From positions 470,001-534,000 of the forward strand of contig JACEVL010000494.1 in the NCBI GenBank assembly GCA_020284085.1: 64,000 nt of DNA, read 5' to 3'. This DNA comes from Aporrectodea caliginosa (taxonomy: Eukaryota; Annelida; Clitellata; Crassiclitellata; Lumbricidae). The notes below the pieces were generated by a model. It ran no database searches and was not told the origin of the DNA. It saw nothing but the letters and a program-made list of their open reading frames with translations. Each line of letters opens with the position of its first letter. Positions within the stretch are counted from its first letter, which is position 1. Position numbers and translations under genes: made by a program. Below are positions 22,801-34,800 of the stretch, piece after piece.

Positions 22801-25800
22801 GGTACAGGTTATGAGCAAAAAGGAGTAATAGACTAGAAGTATCTCTAAAACCATTGCATGGTTGCACTTGATGGTGGTTGCTTTGAATAACTAAACAAGT
22901 GCTATGATGGGGCAGAGTTGTTCACATGGTTATATCTACAGCTAAATTAAGCTAATGTATGTATGTATGAGCACTTGTTATAGCGCCCCTTCAAGATTTC
23001 CCGCTCCCGACTACAGCGCGGACACTGAATCGGAGTTTCACGCTGAAGCGCATGAGCAATTGCGAGTAAAGGACTTGCCCAGGGTCCGTACGCGGCGGCT
23101 TGAGGTGGATTCGAACCCGCAACCATCCGACTGCAAGGTACCGAAGATACCCCTACACCACCACACCCCACAATGTTCTGGTCTGAAGAACCTCTGTATG
23201 GGTTGCAGTTGATGGTGGTTGCCACGAAGAACTAGAGCAGTGCAACAATGGGTTGGGGCAGATTTGTTCATATGCTTCTATATACTGTTATGTTCTGGTC
23301 TGAGTTCTGTAGAACCTGTGTATGGGTTTAAGTTGATGGTGTTTGCCGTGAAGAACTAACGTCGTGCAACTTTGGGTTGGGGCAGAGTTGTTCATATGCT
23401 TATATATATCTCTGTAACATAAGAGTATCTCTAGAACCGCTGTATAGGTTTCAGTTGATGGTGGTTGCCTTGAAGAACTAAAGCAGTGCTGAACAAGATG
23501 GCACATGTGCTTCAAGTGGTTGGGGGCAGAGTTGTTCACTTGCTTTGTGATGATGGCTTTTCTCGTTTTTCTGCTGAACAAGATGGCACATGTGCTTCAA
23601 GTGGGAAAAGCCACAGCACGCTATTTGTTTGCTTACTGATGTGTTTCATTTCAAACTCTGAGGACAGAGGTGTGGGTTAATGTTCGTTGGGGCCAAGATG
23701 GAGTCTTGCAAAGGCCAAATTAGGCCTTGATTAGTGATTGTAAAGTATGGTAAAGCGCTGGTAAAGATACGGTCCTTTTGTGGTCAACGATTCTAACTAG
23801 GAGGAGCAGAGCAACTAATGGAACTTGTACACACAGTTGTCCTGTACGGTGCGCAAAGCTTCCCTGACTTCACTCACTTAATGTACATTTGTGTACAATG
23901 TATATTTGTGTACACTTGGGAAGTCATGGATGATTCAATGAAATACATGGCCTTCCCTCCCTCTGAATAATAATGATGCTTCCTCTATTGACGCTGGTCT
24001 CAAGCACTTTGTGGGTCATTTATTTCCCTATTTGATGATGCACTCCCCACCCTGGTAGTGTCTTTCTTCACAAGCGGCATCCCTGTGGGTCGGTCTAGTT
24101 AGGGCTTGTGTCTATAAATAGACCGAAGTTCAGACGAAGTGAATGCCTCTTGCGCAGAGAGAGAGAGGCAGAGATCCGCTTGGGCAGCAGGCAGGCGGCC
24201 GGCCGGCAGGGCGCCCGCCTGCTGCCAAGCGGTCTGCGGCGGCGTGTTTCGCCAATGCATGCGCCCGGCCGGGCCTAGTTGTTTATTGCTCAGTGGCCCT
24301 GTATTGGCAAGAAGACGAACCGATCAGTTCTGAATAGTGCTGCTTTTGGTGGATAGCTTGTGTATTGTTTGGTTGGAGGGGTAAATGGACTTTTCAACCT
24401 TTAGGATTTCGGTCGATTTGGGCCGATCGGAATTTCCTTCTCCCCTTCGAACCCTAGTTATGTAGCAGTCGTCGACAGCTGAACGCGTGCACATGTCAAG
24501 CAGACTCCTCGAGGTGCGTAGTGGCTGTTTGCGGTGCGTCAATCGGCGGCGGAGTCAGCCGGTCGGTCGGTCGGCCTCGGAAAGTTGGTCCATGCAGTCT
24601 GCGATTAGTTCTCTGACGTGAACTTGTGAGGAGGAGGAGGAGGACTGTATGAAGACCTTGTGGCTTCAGTTTGGATTACTCTCTTCATCTCATCCACCTG
24701 TAGGACGGACGCCGCACGTACGGCAACCATGGGTAGGCAAGGTCAGTGATTAGTCTAGAACGTTCTCAGTAACGTCAGGCTAATCATCATTGGCTATCTT
24801 TGCTGTGTTTCTTTGCTAGGAACGAGTGCTTATGTGTGCCTGCAAGTCTTCCTTAATGTTCCATGATGAGCTGGGAAATTATCCTGCTTCAGCTCTTCTT
24901 CAGCTTGGCTTCAGTTAACGCGTATGATGGCCTCGTGTTCTGTGTTTCAATGTATATGATGGCCCATGTTTTTGTGTTTCAACGTGTTTGATGCCCCATG
25001 TTTTGTGCTTCAGCATACATGATGGCTTCATGTGTTGTTTTTCAACATATGATGTTGTGTTTCAATGTATATGATGGCTTTATGTTTTGTGTTTCAACGT
25101 ATATGATGGCCCATGTTTTGTGTTTACGCATATACGGTGGCATCATGTGTTATGTTTCAACGTATATTATTATTAGTACGATCATACAGAAATGTATGTT
25201 AATCTGAGGCGCGATTGTTAAAGCTGCCAGGAGAAGATGCAGTTAGATGTGCTTGAAAGCCAGGGAGAAATAGTGAGTTTTGAGCTGCTTTTTGGAGAAA
25301 GGAAGTGAATTCGAGCTGCAAAGAGAACAGAAGTGGATTCCATTCCCTGGGGCAGAGGCATGGAATGCACGTGAGCCCATATAACTAGTGAATCGTGGCT
25401 CAGCTAAAAGACCCATACTTGATCGTAGGCAACGAGGAGGAATGTAAGGAGTTAGTACCGACTGAAAGTAGAGAGGTGTGCTGGTGCTAAGGGATTTGTA
25501 GGTCACAGGCAAATTTAAATTTCGTTCTGAACTCAACAGGAAGCCAGAGCAGCTGACTGAGGAACTAGTGGGACACGCAGCACTCAGCACTACACGAGTT
25601 AAGGAGTTTTGGATGCATTGCAGCCTATTGAGTTCAAGGTCTGAGAGACCCACAAAAACCGAATTAGCAGAATCGAAGTTTTTGTGGGTCTTTGTATATG
25701 ATGGGCCCCATGTTTTGTGTTTAATTACTTGACTTACTTTAAATTTGGTAATTTAGTTGCCTGAAAAAGCGTTGGCCAGAGCATTAAAGAAGTCTGTTTC

Positions 25801-28800
25801 TCCCATTCGCTTTCTTCATTTCCACCTGTGTTGTCATTGTTCCTGCGTTTTCACTGTTGTTGTTAACGTGTCCCAATTGTTGCTTGACGTTCGAATTGTT
25901 GTGTTGTTCAATTAGGCAACAAGAAGAAGAACCGCAAGAAAAACAAGGATTTGAATACGAAAGGGAAAGTTCTTCAGGGCAGCGACATGGATGCGTTCAT
26001 TGATGAGGTGAAAGAATTGAACATTTCCTGTAGCTCAGGGGTGGGCAACATACGGCCCGAGGGCTGGGTCCAGCCCCTGGGGACTTTTGAACCGGCCTTT
26101 GACCTGTCTTTTATATTAGCATTGTACGTGGCACTTGGGAACCTTTTATCCATTTTATGTATATTTTTAAAACTGATTAAACTTAAAACATTATTTTGTT
26201 TTTTGTTGTACTGTAGGACTGTAGGTATTGGGATAATGAATTTTTCATCATAAAAATTGTCTTAGATAAGTATTACATTAACGGTTATTCTACAATATTT
26301 TGTTTGAATAAAATTGAGTGTCTGGTTTTCTGAAGCAAATGAATAGATCTGCAAAAATTAGCCCGCAATTGGCTTACGGCCCCTAAGCTGCCCTTAATAT
26401 CTTAGGATGGCCCTCTGTTAAAAGTTGCCCATGCCTGCCTTACCAAGTGTGTGATCAAAGGCATTTCTATTATTGTCCTCCACTTTTGCAAACGAGTTAG
26501 CAATCTGTGTTACTCTCAGTGTCGGGGTAAGGTGTCTGTAGAGATTCCTCTTGGGTCGCAAGGGAGAGGGCTGGCCACCCATCGTGTCAACGCTAAGAAA
26601 TATGAAGTCACTAAAACATCATAGCCACGGCTTCTTCTTGGGGTTTGCTTAACCCTATTGCCCCCGAATCCCCATTGCAATATTTTCATAACCCGGCGTC
26701 ATGGTTGGCGAGACTGTTATATCGGTTTCTCAGGGATAAGTAACGGACGCTCAAACCGATAAATCGGTTTCTCGGGGCAAAAGGGTTAAGAGATCTGTCA
26801 TCCTCCATTCTGTAATTGCTAGCATCCCCAGTTCTATGAAAATCTGATAGTACCTCCAACTATTCATTATCCTCCTTTGTTATTTAAATTTCCTTGTAAT
26901 TGTAGTGGTTGCGGTTTGTCAACTTGTCATTAGACGAATATATATATATAATTGTATCATATAAAAAGATGAAAAGTATAGTATAAGTATCATATAAGCT
27001 TATCAATATTGGCCAATTGGTCACTGTCTTAAACTGCAGGCTTCAAAGTCGGACGCTCAGAAAGCGAAGTCGAGTGCAGGAAAGTCAGCTGCCAGCAAAA
27101 GCTCTGAAGCAGCCGAATCTGAAGTCGTCTCAGAGCCAGAGACGTCTGCACAGAATGTCACGGATGATATACAAGTCGCTGCAACATCTCCAGACTTGCT
27201 GCCTAGTTCACCTGCTGAGCCATGTAGTGTTGCTGACAGCACCGTCATTTCTGACAACAACATTGTCTCTGAAGGTGCTGTTGTTCCTGACAATGTGGTG
27301 ATTGCTGACAGCGCCACTGTCACCGACAGTGCTGTCGTTGCCGACAATGCTGTCATTGCTGACAGTGCTGTTGTTGCCGACAGTGCTGTCGTTGCTGACA
27401 GTGCTGTCGTTGCTGACAGTGCTGTTGTTGCCGATGGTGCTGATAAGACTTCGTTACCAGAAGCAGAGAAGACAGAGCCTGTTGAAAAGTCTACAGTCAC
27501 TGGTGATGCATCATTGGCTGAGGTCAAAGCTGCTGCTGCTGTTGTGAAAGACACCTTCCCTGCTTCCACTGCTGATGTTGATGGCCTGCCTCCTCCTGAC
27601 AAGGCGCCGGAGACCAGTGAGCAATTGCCACTTGATAGCGATGCCTCTGCAAAGGCGGCTCCGGCAGCAGGGCTCGTCTGTGATAAAGATGAGAAGACAT
27701 TCCAGGCTGTTCTAGCCAACGACGAAAGCAAGGAAGCTGCTGAAGCGGTTGCCAACGACCGAGACCGTGCGGACGATGCTGAGAGCGGCAGCAGTGGCAG
27801 CGGGACGGAGATGGAGATAGCCGCTGCTCCTGTTGGCAAACCAGCGAAAACAACACAACTGAAGTACACATACCCTGAAGGTAAGCAGTCTCAGATCATG
27901 GCTTTTAGTTCATTATCTTCCTTGGTCATGAGCTTAAATCAGTTGTACTGTGTAACAGGGTTGCCATGGATCCTGGAAAGTCATAGAATTAGACTTTGAA
28001 AAATTTCAGTATAGCCTCTGAATTAACTTCAGTCAGACTGAGTTTGATTTAATTAGAATCCCTTTGCGGGGAATGGCAGATTCGCAGTACCTCTCCCCAT
28101 GGCACAGTGGGCCATGCAAGCTCAACAGGGTAGCTTAATCTATCTTAATCCTCGCGACAGGAGTGTGGATGCAGGAGTGCAGATGCCCATAGGGGATCGG
28201 AGAGGGTAATGCCAATTGCAGACATGGGGAGGGTGGAGTTATTTTTGTGAATGTCCTTTATGCGCAACCCCTTACCTACAGTTTGGGGAGGGGTTAAGGG
28301 TAATTGTAACACTCTGGCATGAAGAGCAGAAGATCAGTATGAGCGTTGGATTACTATTCGTTACCCCTTCCAAAGGCCCACTCAGCCTTTCATTCACCAA
28401 CTGGCGGTAAAATGAGCAGTAGGAACGTGATGGGCACCTTGTATGGCTGCCAAACAGTTAAATTCCACTCCTGTAAAAACTTGTGATCATCCATTCATAC
28501 TATGAAATGTAATCATGCTGTCAGTTTGAAATAAACGAAGATTATAAAGTTGTCATTGAGTATTGGTGTGCACTGTGCATTTGCAGAATCGAGCCTTTTC
28601 CGTGGTGGGCCCAGTGGTCTGGAACGGGCTCCCCCAGGAGATACGCCTGCTCCCTGGGACTTTTACTGAAGCTTTTTTACTAAGCTCAAAACTGTACTTT
28701 TTGGCCGTGCTGGAGTCGGGAGCGCCTCTGAGTAGCCCTCTGGAAGGGGCGCTATATAAATTTATGAATGAATGAATGAATGAATGCACTGCCTGAAACC

Positions 28801-31800
28801 TGGTTTTATTGCTTTGGGCTATTTAACAGACATGTTTTGTTTTCAACAAATTTTCAGAGCAATGGTCTCCGATTAATCCCGAAGGGAAGAAGCAGTACGA
28901 TCGCAACTTTATGCTTCAGCTGCAGTTTGCAAATCCATCAATAATTAAGCCAGCGGGTTTGCCACCAATGCTGGACATCATTCTGAACGAGGTGAGATCT
29001 TAGAAGTGTCATTAGCAATCTACAATGGTTTCAGATGATAAGGTTAGATGTGGCTGTTGTTTAGCTTGGCATAGCCAGAGCAATTGGAAAGAATACAATA
29101 CAATACTCGTTTATTGAACTCAGGAGCTGACTAAACGCAACTTCAACAAATCACATGATTCAGGGCTTCTAAGGGAGCGGTATAACTAAGTCAGTAGGCA
29201 TTCTTATAAATATAAAATGCGGGATATGTAGTTACGGTCGTCTTTTTCACGTAGGGTAAATTTATGCATTTAAGAAGTTGGAACTGGGGATTTTACTTAG
29301 ACAGGTAGTAATGGCATGGAGTTCCTGCATTAATTAATGGCTGATTAAAAGGGTTGTGTTTCACAAGTATGGTTTTTTGTTTCCATTGCTGAACGATTTT
29401 TTATTTAAATATTTGAAATTGATTCGATTCATTCGTTCAGAGGACTTACATAGCATCCTTCCAAGATAGCCTACTCAGAGGCGCTCCCAGCACAATTCCG
29501 GCGCTAAAAACAGTATCAGATTCTTGAAAAAGGTGTATGCAGAGTCTCTAGCTAAAAGAACATGCAGGTGGAAGATTATTCTACATGGTCGGCCCAAGCA
29601 CTGAGAAGGCTTGACGTTGCATAATGATAATAATGTTAAAATTGATTTTTCAGCCGAGAGGGAAAGCAGACTTCTCCAAACAGCTGAGCATAGACCCAAT
29701 GTCGCCCGTGGACTTTACTCCTGGTTTCATAAAGCAGTCTCTTGGAGGAGGAGGGGGAGGCGGTGGTGGTGGAAACCGAGGACCGCCACGACGAGGTGGT
29801 GGAGGTGGCGGAGGTGGTGGTGGCGGCGGCGGTGGTGGTGGCGGTGGTGGTGGTGGCGGCGGTGGTGGTGGTGGCATGAAACGGGGCAATGACCAGCAAC
29901 AGCAGCAGAGGAGAATTATTACCTTGGAACACAATATCACTCTGCATACAACACAGAATGCTTGGAAACCTGTGGTTTCAAAAACCAAAGAGACAGAGGT
30001 GACGTCTACTGAGGTGGGTTGGTTTGCTCAGTTTCTCTATTTGACTGTAATTGTAATTGAATATTTATATAGTGCCATTCAGAGGCACTCCCGACCCAAG
30101 TCATTGCTGTCACTAACAAATTAAATAGTCTTCAGGCGTTTCCAAAACAGAGGAAGAGAAAAGCTGAGGAGCTTGAGAATCAGTTCCTGTGGAGGATGGT
30201 TCCAACGAGAGGGACCGACATTAGCAAAGCTGGATTGAGCGGTAGTACCGCGCATGCGGAGAACAACCAGAAGGCCTCTGGTGGCTCAGCGAAAGGCAAA
30301 GCGACCAGGGAGTGTAGATGTTAGATCACCTCAGCCATAATATGCGATCTATCCAAAATAGGATATTGTAAGAGTTTTCTTTGACACTGGATCATCACCT
30401 TTTTTATGTCAAAAGATCTATGTTTTATTTTTATCTCTAGTCTGCCAGCTGAAAGGTTTTCTCTGTAGCGGCTCTATCTGATTCCAGCAGTGCTTCAAGA
30501 AATCATCAATACTGGTTGTTGAAACCAGTCTTGAGCAGATAAGGCAGCAGGTGAAGCGTTATTTTCTCTGATGTCTTTAGATGATTTTGTTCTGTAGGAT
30601 CTTTATAAGAAGATCCGTGGCATCTTGAACAAGCTGACGCCTCAGAAGTTCACGACTTTGCTTCAGCAGGTTCAGGATCTGCCAATTGACACCGAAGAAA
30701 GACTGACGGGATGTATCAACATCATTTTCGAAAAGGTATTACGTGTGCAGATTCAGAGTTACTCCTTATAGCCTTGAACAAGTTTTCTGCAGCACACGTT
30801 CATACATACATACATACATACATTTGTACATACATACATACTTACATACATACACACACTTAACCATAACCAAAAATTTTATTGCTTCAAGTAGGCTATC
30901 TTACAACATCACAAACAGATTATGCAGTGGCCAACAAAAAGCAAAGGGTGAGAAACCCTTAAGGGACCAGGGTCCCGCTGACAGGGTTACCCATGTACAT
31001 GGGAAAAGGTAGCAGCAGGTTATGCATGAAAGTATCAATAGTTGTAGAGCTTAACAAGTTAACTAAATCTCAAAAATTAAACACACTGTCTGCACCGAGC
31101 ACAGTATATACACATGATTGAAGCACTTAAGGCAGGTAATAGCAAGGGAAGCATGCATGCATCAAGGATCCACATACAAATGGCATACATACTTGTGTGT
31201 GGGTTCTGTATCTAATTGTGTCGGTACATGAATGATTGGTAATCATGTGAAGTTGATTGACTTAGCTTGGTAGTGTTTATTGACATCGATAGTTGATCTG
31301 TTTGAGATGTCGGATTTTCCTTTCATTTGATCGAGACGTTGTTTTCTAAGCATGTTTATTAAAATGTTTTGCTTTGTATCAAGCTGATTAGATTATGAAA
31401 TGCGATCTTCTGTCTCTGCTCACGGTTTTGCAATAAAATTAACAGATTTGATCCCCAGAAGACTTAACATTTCATGATCTGTTCAGCTGACAACTTTTGT
31501 TTAGACAGCATAAGCCCGGTTTAAACTGTCGAACCTAATTCCTTTTTCGTTATTGCAGGCGATCAGCGAGCCTAATTTCTCGGTTGCCTATGCCAACATG
31601 GCTAAGTGTCTGATAAACGTAAGTCTTTGAAGTTGCTCTGAATTAATTTTTTTAAGTTTGTTGAAATTTATGTTTAATTGGATTCATAGTAGTTGCTCAA
31701 GCTGTTTAGGAAGTATAATGCTCACACAAGTCGGCTGTTCAGCATAATAATTAGCAATAGAATTTATGTAGCACAGCCGCATGATGTTTTAAAAGGAGAG

Positions 31801-34800
31801 ATCTTAAGCAGTGACTTGTGTTTATATAACACAGCCGCATGATGTTTTAAAAGGAGACATCTTAAGCATTGGTGCATTCTTCACATGGTTGGGAAGAGGC
31901 TGCTCAACACATTGGGCCCATCAACACAGAGAAGACTCTTTGAAGATTGGTGCATGCATTTACATCTGCTCTAGTCTGCTATTCAAATGCAGAAGTCAAT
32001 ATACTGTCCAGGATAAGGTTGTTGAATGCCTTGTAAGTGATTAGGTGCAGTGTGTAGGTGATCCTTTGAAGAACATGCAACCAGTGCGAGCTCTGATGCT
32101 GCAGGTCAGTGCAATGATCAGATGGTGTCCAACCAAAGATGTAGATCTGTTGTGTGACCAACAGGTACCTGTCTAGTATGCTGTACAACAGTGTACATGT
32201 TATGTGTGCAAGTTTATAATTGACAATTGCCTTACAAGCACGTCAAATTGAAGCAGATGTTTTTATAGTGATGACGTAGGAAATTATTTTCTTTGGCTCA
32301 GATTAACGTTCCTCTTGAAGCTGATCCTAACCAATCGGTTGGTTTTCGAAAGCTGCTTCTTAACAAATGTCAGCAGGAGTTTGAGAAAGATAAGGCGGAA
32401 CAGATGGACATTGATAATATACAGACCCTCATTGATGAAGCGAGTTCGGTGAGTTCCTGCATTCCCTTTTTCGGTTGCTGTCTTTTTCAATATCTGTTTT
32501 GTTGTTTTTTATATGCTTATGTGTTGTTATCTGTGCTTGTGATTGTGGCCTTCTGTCTGTCTTTCATGGATCTTTTGATTGGGTGGTAAATTCACTGATC
32601 AATGAGTTCCCCCTCCAGAGTTCTGTTACCAGTGACATGAATTAACGTTCTCGGCAAATTAGCGCTGCTCAGAATTGAATCCTTAAGACTAAATACAGCT
32701 CTGTAAATCTGTTTACTGAAATGACTGCAGTCAGTTTGAAGTTTCAAAGTTTTGTCATTGCATAAAATGCTTCCATGTATCTAGACTGTAGATAAAACAG
32801 TGTTAGGAGATGGTACGTCTTTCTCTAAATTTACTGACCGGTGTATGTTGTTTTCCAGGAGGAAAAGCGGAAACAGCTGACAGAACAGCGTAACCAAATG
32901 ATGTCGAAAGCAAAGCGACGTTCCCTTGGCAACATCAGGTTAGGCATTTCTGAGAGAGGAAGAAGAGAGAGAAAGACTGGGTTGAGAATGTTTTGATTCA
33001 TGAGGTGTTCATTTGGATTGTTCTTCTTCATACAGGTTCATTTGGATTGTTCTTCTTTATACAGAATTGTTTTCTTAAACTAGGTTTTTGTGGAATGTTT
33101 TGTCAGGGGTCATTGCATAATTACGTAACGCTGAAAATGACCGTTTTTCACCCACCCACCCACCCTGTAACGCTTTATTAACGTTTCCCTAGGCCCACCC
33201 ACCCACCCCACCCAACGTTATGTATTTATTGTTAGGTCTTGGTAAAGTTCTGGCATATGAGTAACTTTACTTTTCTTTAACATGTCGATTGTTGTCTAAA
33301 AAATTCAATTTTTCTTTAAATTTTTACAAATAAAAACAGATTAAATTTGAACCTTTAATTTTAAAATAATGCTCAATAAATGCTTGCTTTATACTATTAC
33401 ATGTTTTAGTTAAGTTAAGTTTAAATCAATGGCACGAAGTTTGAACTTCGATCACATCGTGTCATTATTGTCATTTGATGTTAATTTAAAATTCATTTAC
33501 AACTAAACTGTTGTTAAAAGCGTTACGTAACGTTCAGCTCAACCCACCCACCCACCTAACGTTTCGTAACGTTTTCAAGGACCCCACCCACCCACCCTGG
33601 AGCATTACGTAATTATGCAATGACCCCTCAGTCCTTTGTTCAGCTGAACAGTTATTATATGTTTTGTTTGTTTCCTGTTTAAACTCAAACCCATTGATGC
33701 GTGGCCATGCCTGTTGAATTTTAGGAGAACGTCTGAACTGCTGTAATAGGGCATAATGTCCTTTGCTTCAATTGGTCCATACCTTTGGAATGCGCTGACT
33801 CCTGCTCGCTCTACAGTTCTATTGGGTAGCCGCCTCTCTTCTTCTTTCGCCTTTCTCAAAACCTGCTTCTGTTGGGGCCCTGCACTCTGGGATAACTTCT
33901 GAATGGTTCACCCTACTAGAGGCGCTTGGATACAATACAATACGATAAAGAAAGTGTTCTTCAGTTAAGATTATTTATAATCATTGTTTCTTTCAGGTTC
34001 ATAGGAGAGCTGTTCAAGCTCAAAATGCTGACGGAGAAAATTATGCATGAATGTCTGGGCAAGCTGTTGAGGAGTAGCAATGATGAAGACAGCTTGGAAT
34101 GCCTCTGCCAGTTGCTCAGAACAATTGGTCAGGATATCGACAAGAAGCAACAGTCACAGGTAACAGCAGCAAGCAGTCTTTGTAATATAATGCTGTTTGG
34201 ACAATTTGTCAGTAAGTAGGTCATTGTGGTCTGTTAGGTAATGTAACATTTAGACCATTTGTCATTAGGAAGGTCATTGTGGTCTGTTAGGTAATGTAAC
34301 ATTTAGACCATTTGTCATTAGAAAGGTTGTTGTGGTATGTTGGCAATGTAACAGGTGGACAATTTGTCATTAAGTAGGTCATTGTGGTCTGTTAGGTAAT
34401 GTAACATTTGGATCATTTCTCATTAGGAAGGTTGCTGTGGTATTTTGGATTTTTCAATTGTTGCTTTTATAATTGCGTAGTGTGTTGATTTGTGAGTCAA
34501 CTGGGTTCTTAGCAGTGAAGTTTTTGGATATGTTTAATATTAGAGAGAATTTCAAGGCTGGAAACTACTTCTAAGTTCAGAAAGTTGCTCTACTTTGTAA
34601 AGCAGTCTTTTTATTGTAGATACCTGACTGCAGCTGTTAATATTGACTTTTAAATGAAACTTGATGATGATTTGCTTTGTTTCAGGTCTTTGTGAACAAG
34701 TACTTCACAGAATTACAAGCAATGGTTGACAACAAGAAGACTTCATCAAGAATCCGGTTCATGATTCTCGACGTCTTCGATCTCCGGAAGGTAGGAACCA

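Noticed and set aside
24139..24337. Overlapping GC-rich open frames (Ala/Arg/Gly-rich)
   Set aside because: Two frames open together in GC-rich DNA, no family similarity; better explained as a leader or promoter.
24061..24741. The GC-rich block as a separate gene in the intron
   Set aside because: No coding segment beyond the 13 nt that joins eIF4G exon 6 in phase; an alternative first exon is the simpler reading.
29636..29988. Polyproline and Trp/Arg-rich frames
   Set aside because: Alternate-frame and antisense readings of the eIF4G glycine tract, whose true frame is fixed by conserved ends.
30131..30323. Apparent extra eIF4G exon ([16 protein letters not shown]...)
   Set aside because: It reaches a stop without a donor, and exons 9 and 10 join directly in phase 0. 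The segment is mostly the complement of a LINE 3' tail.
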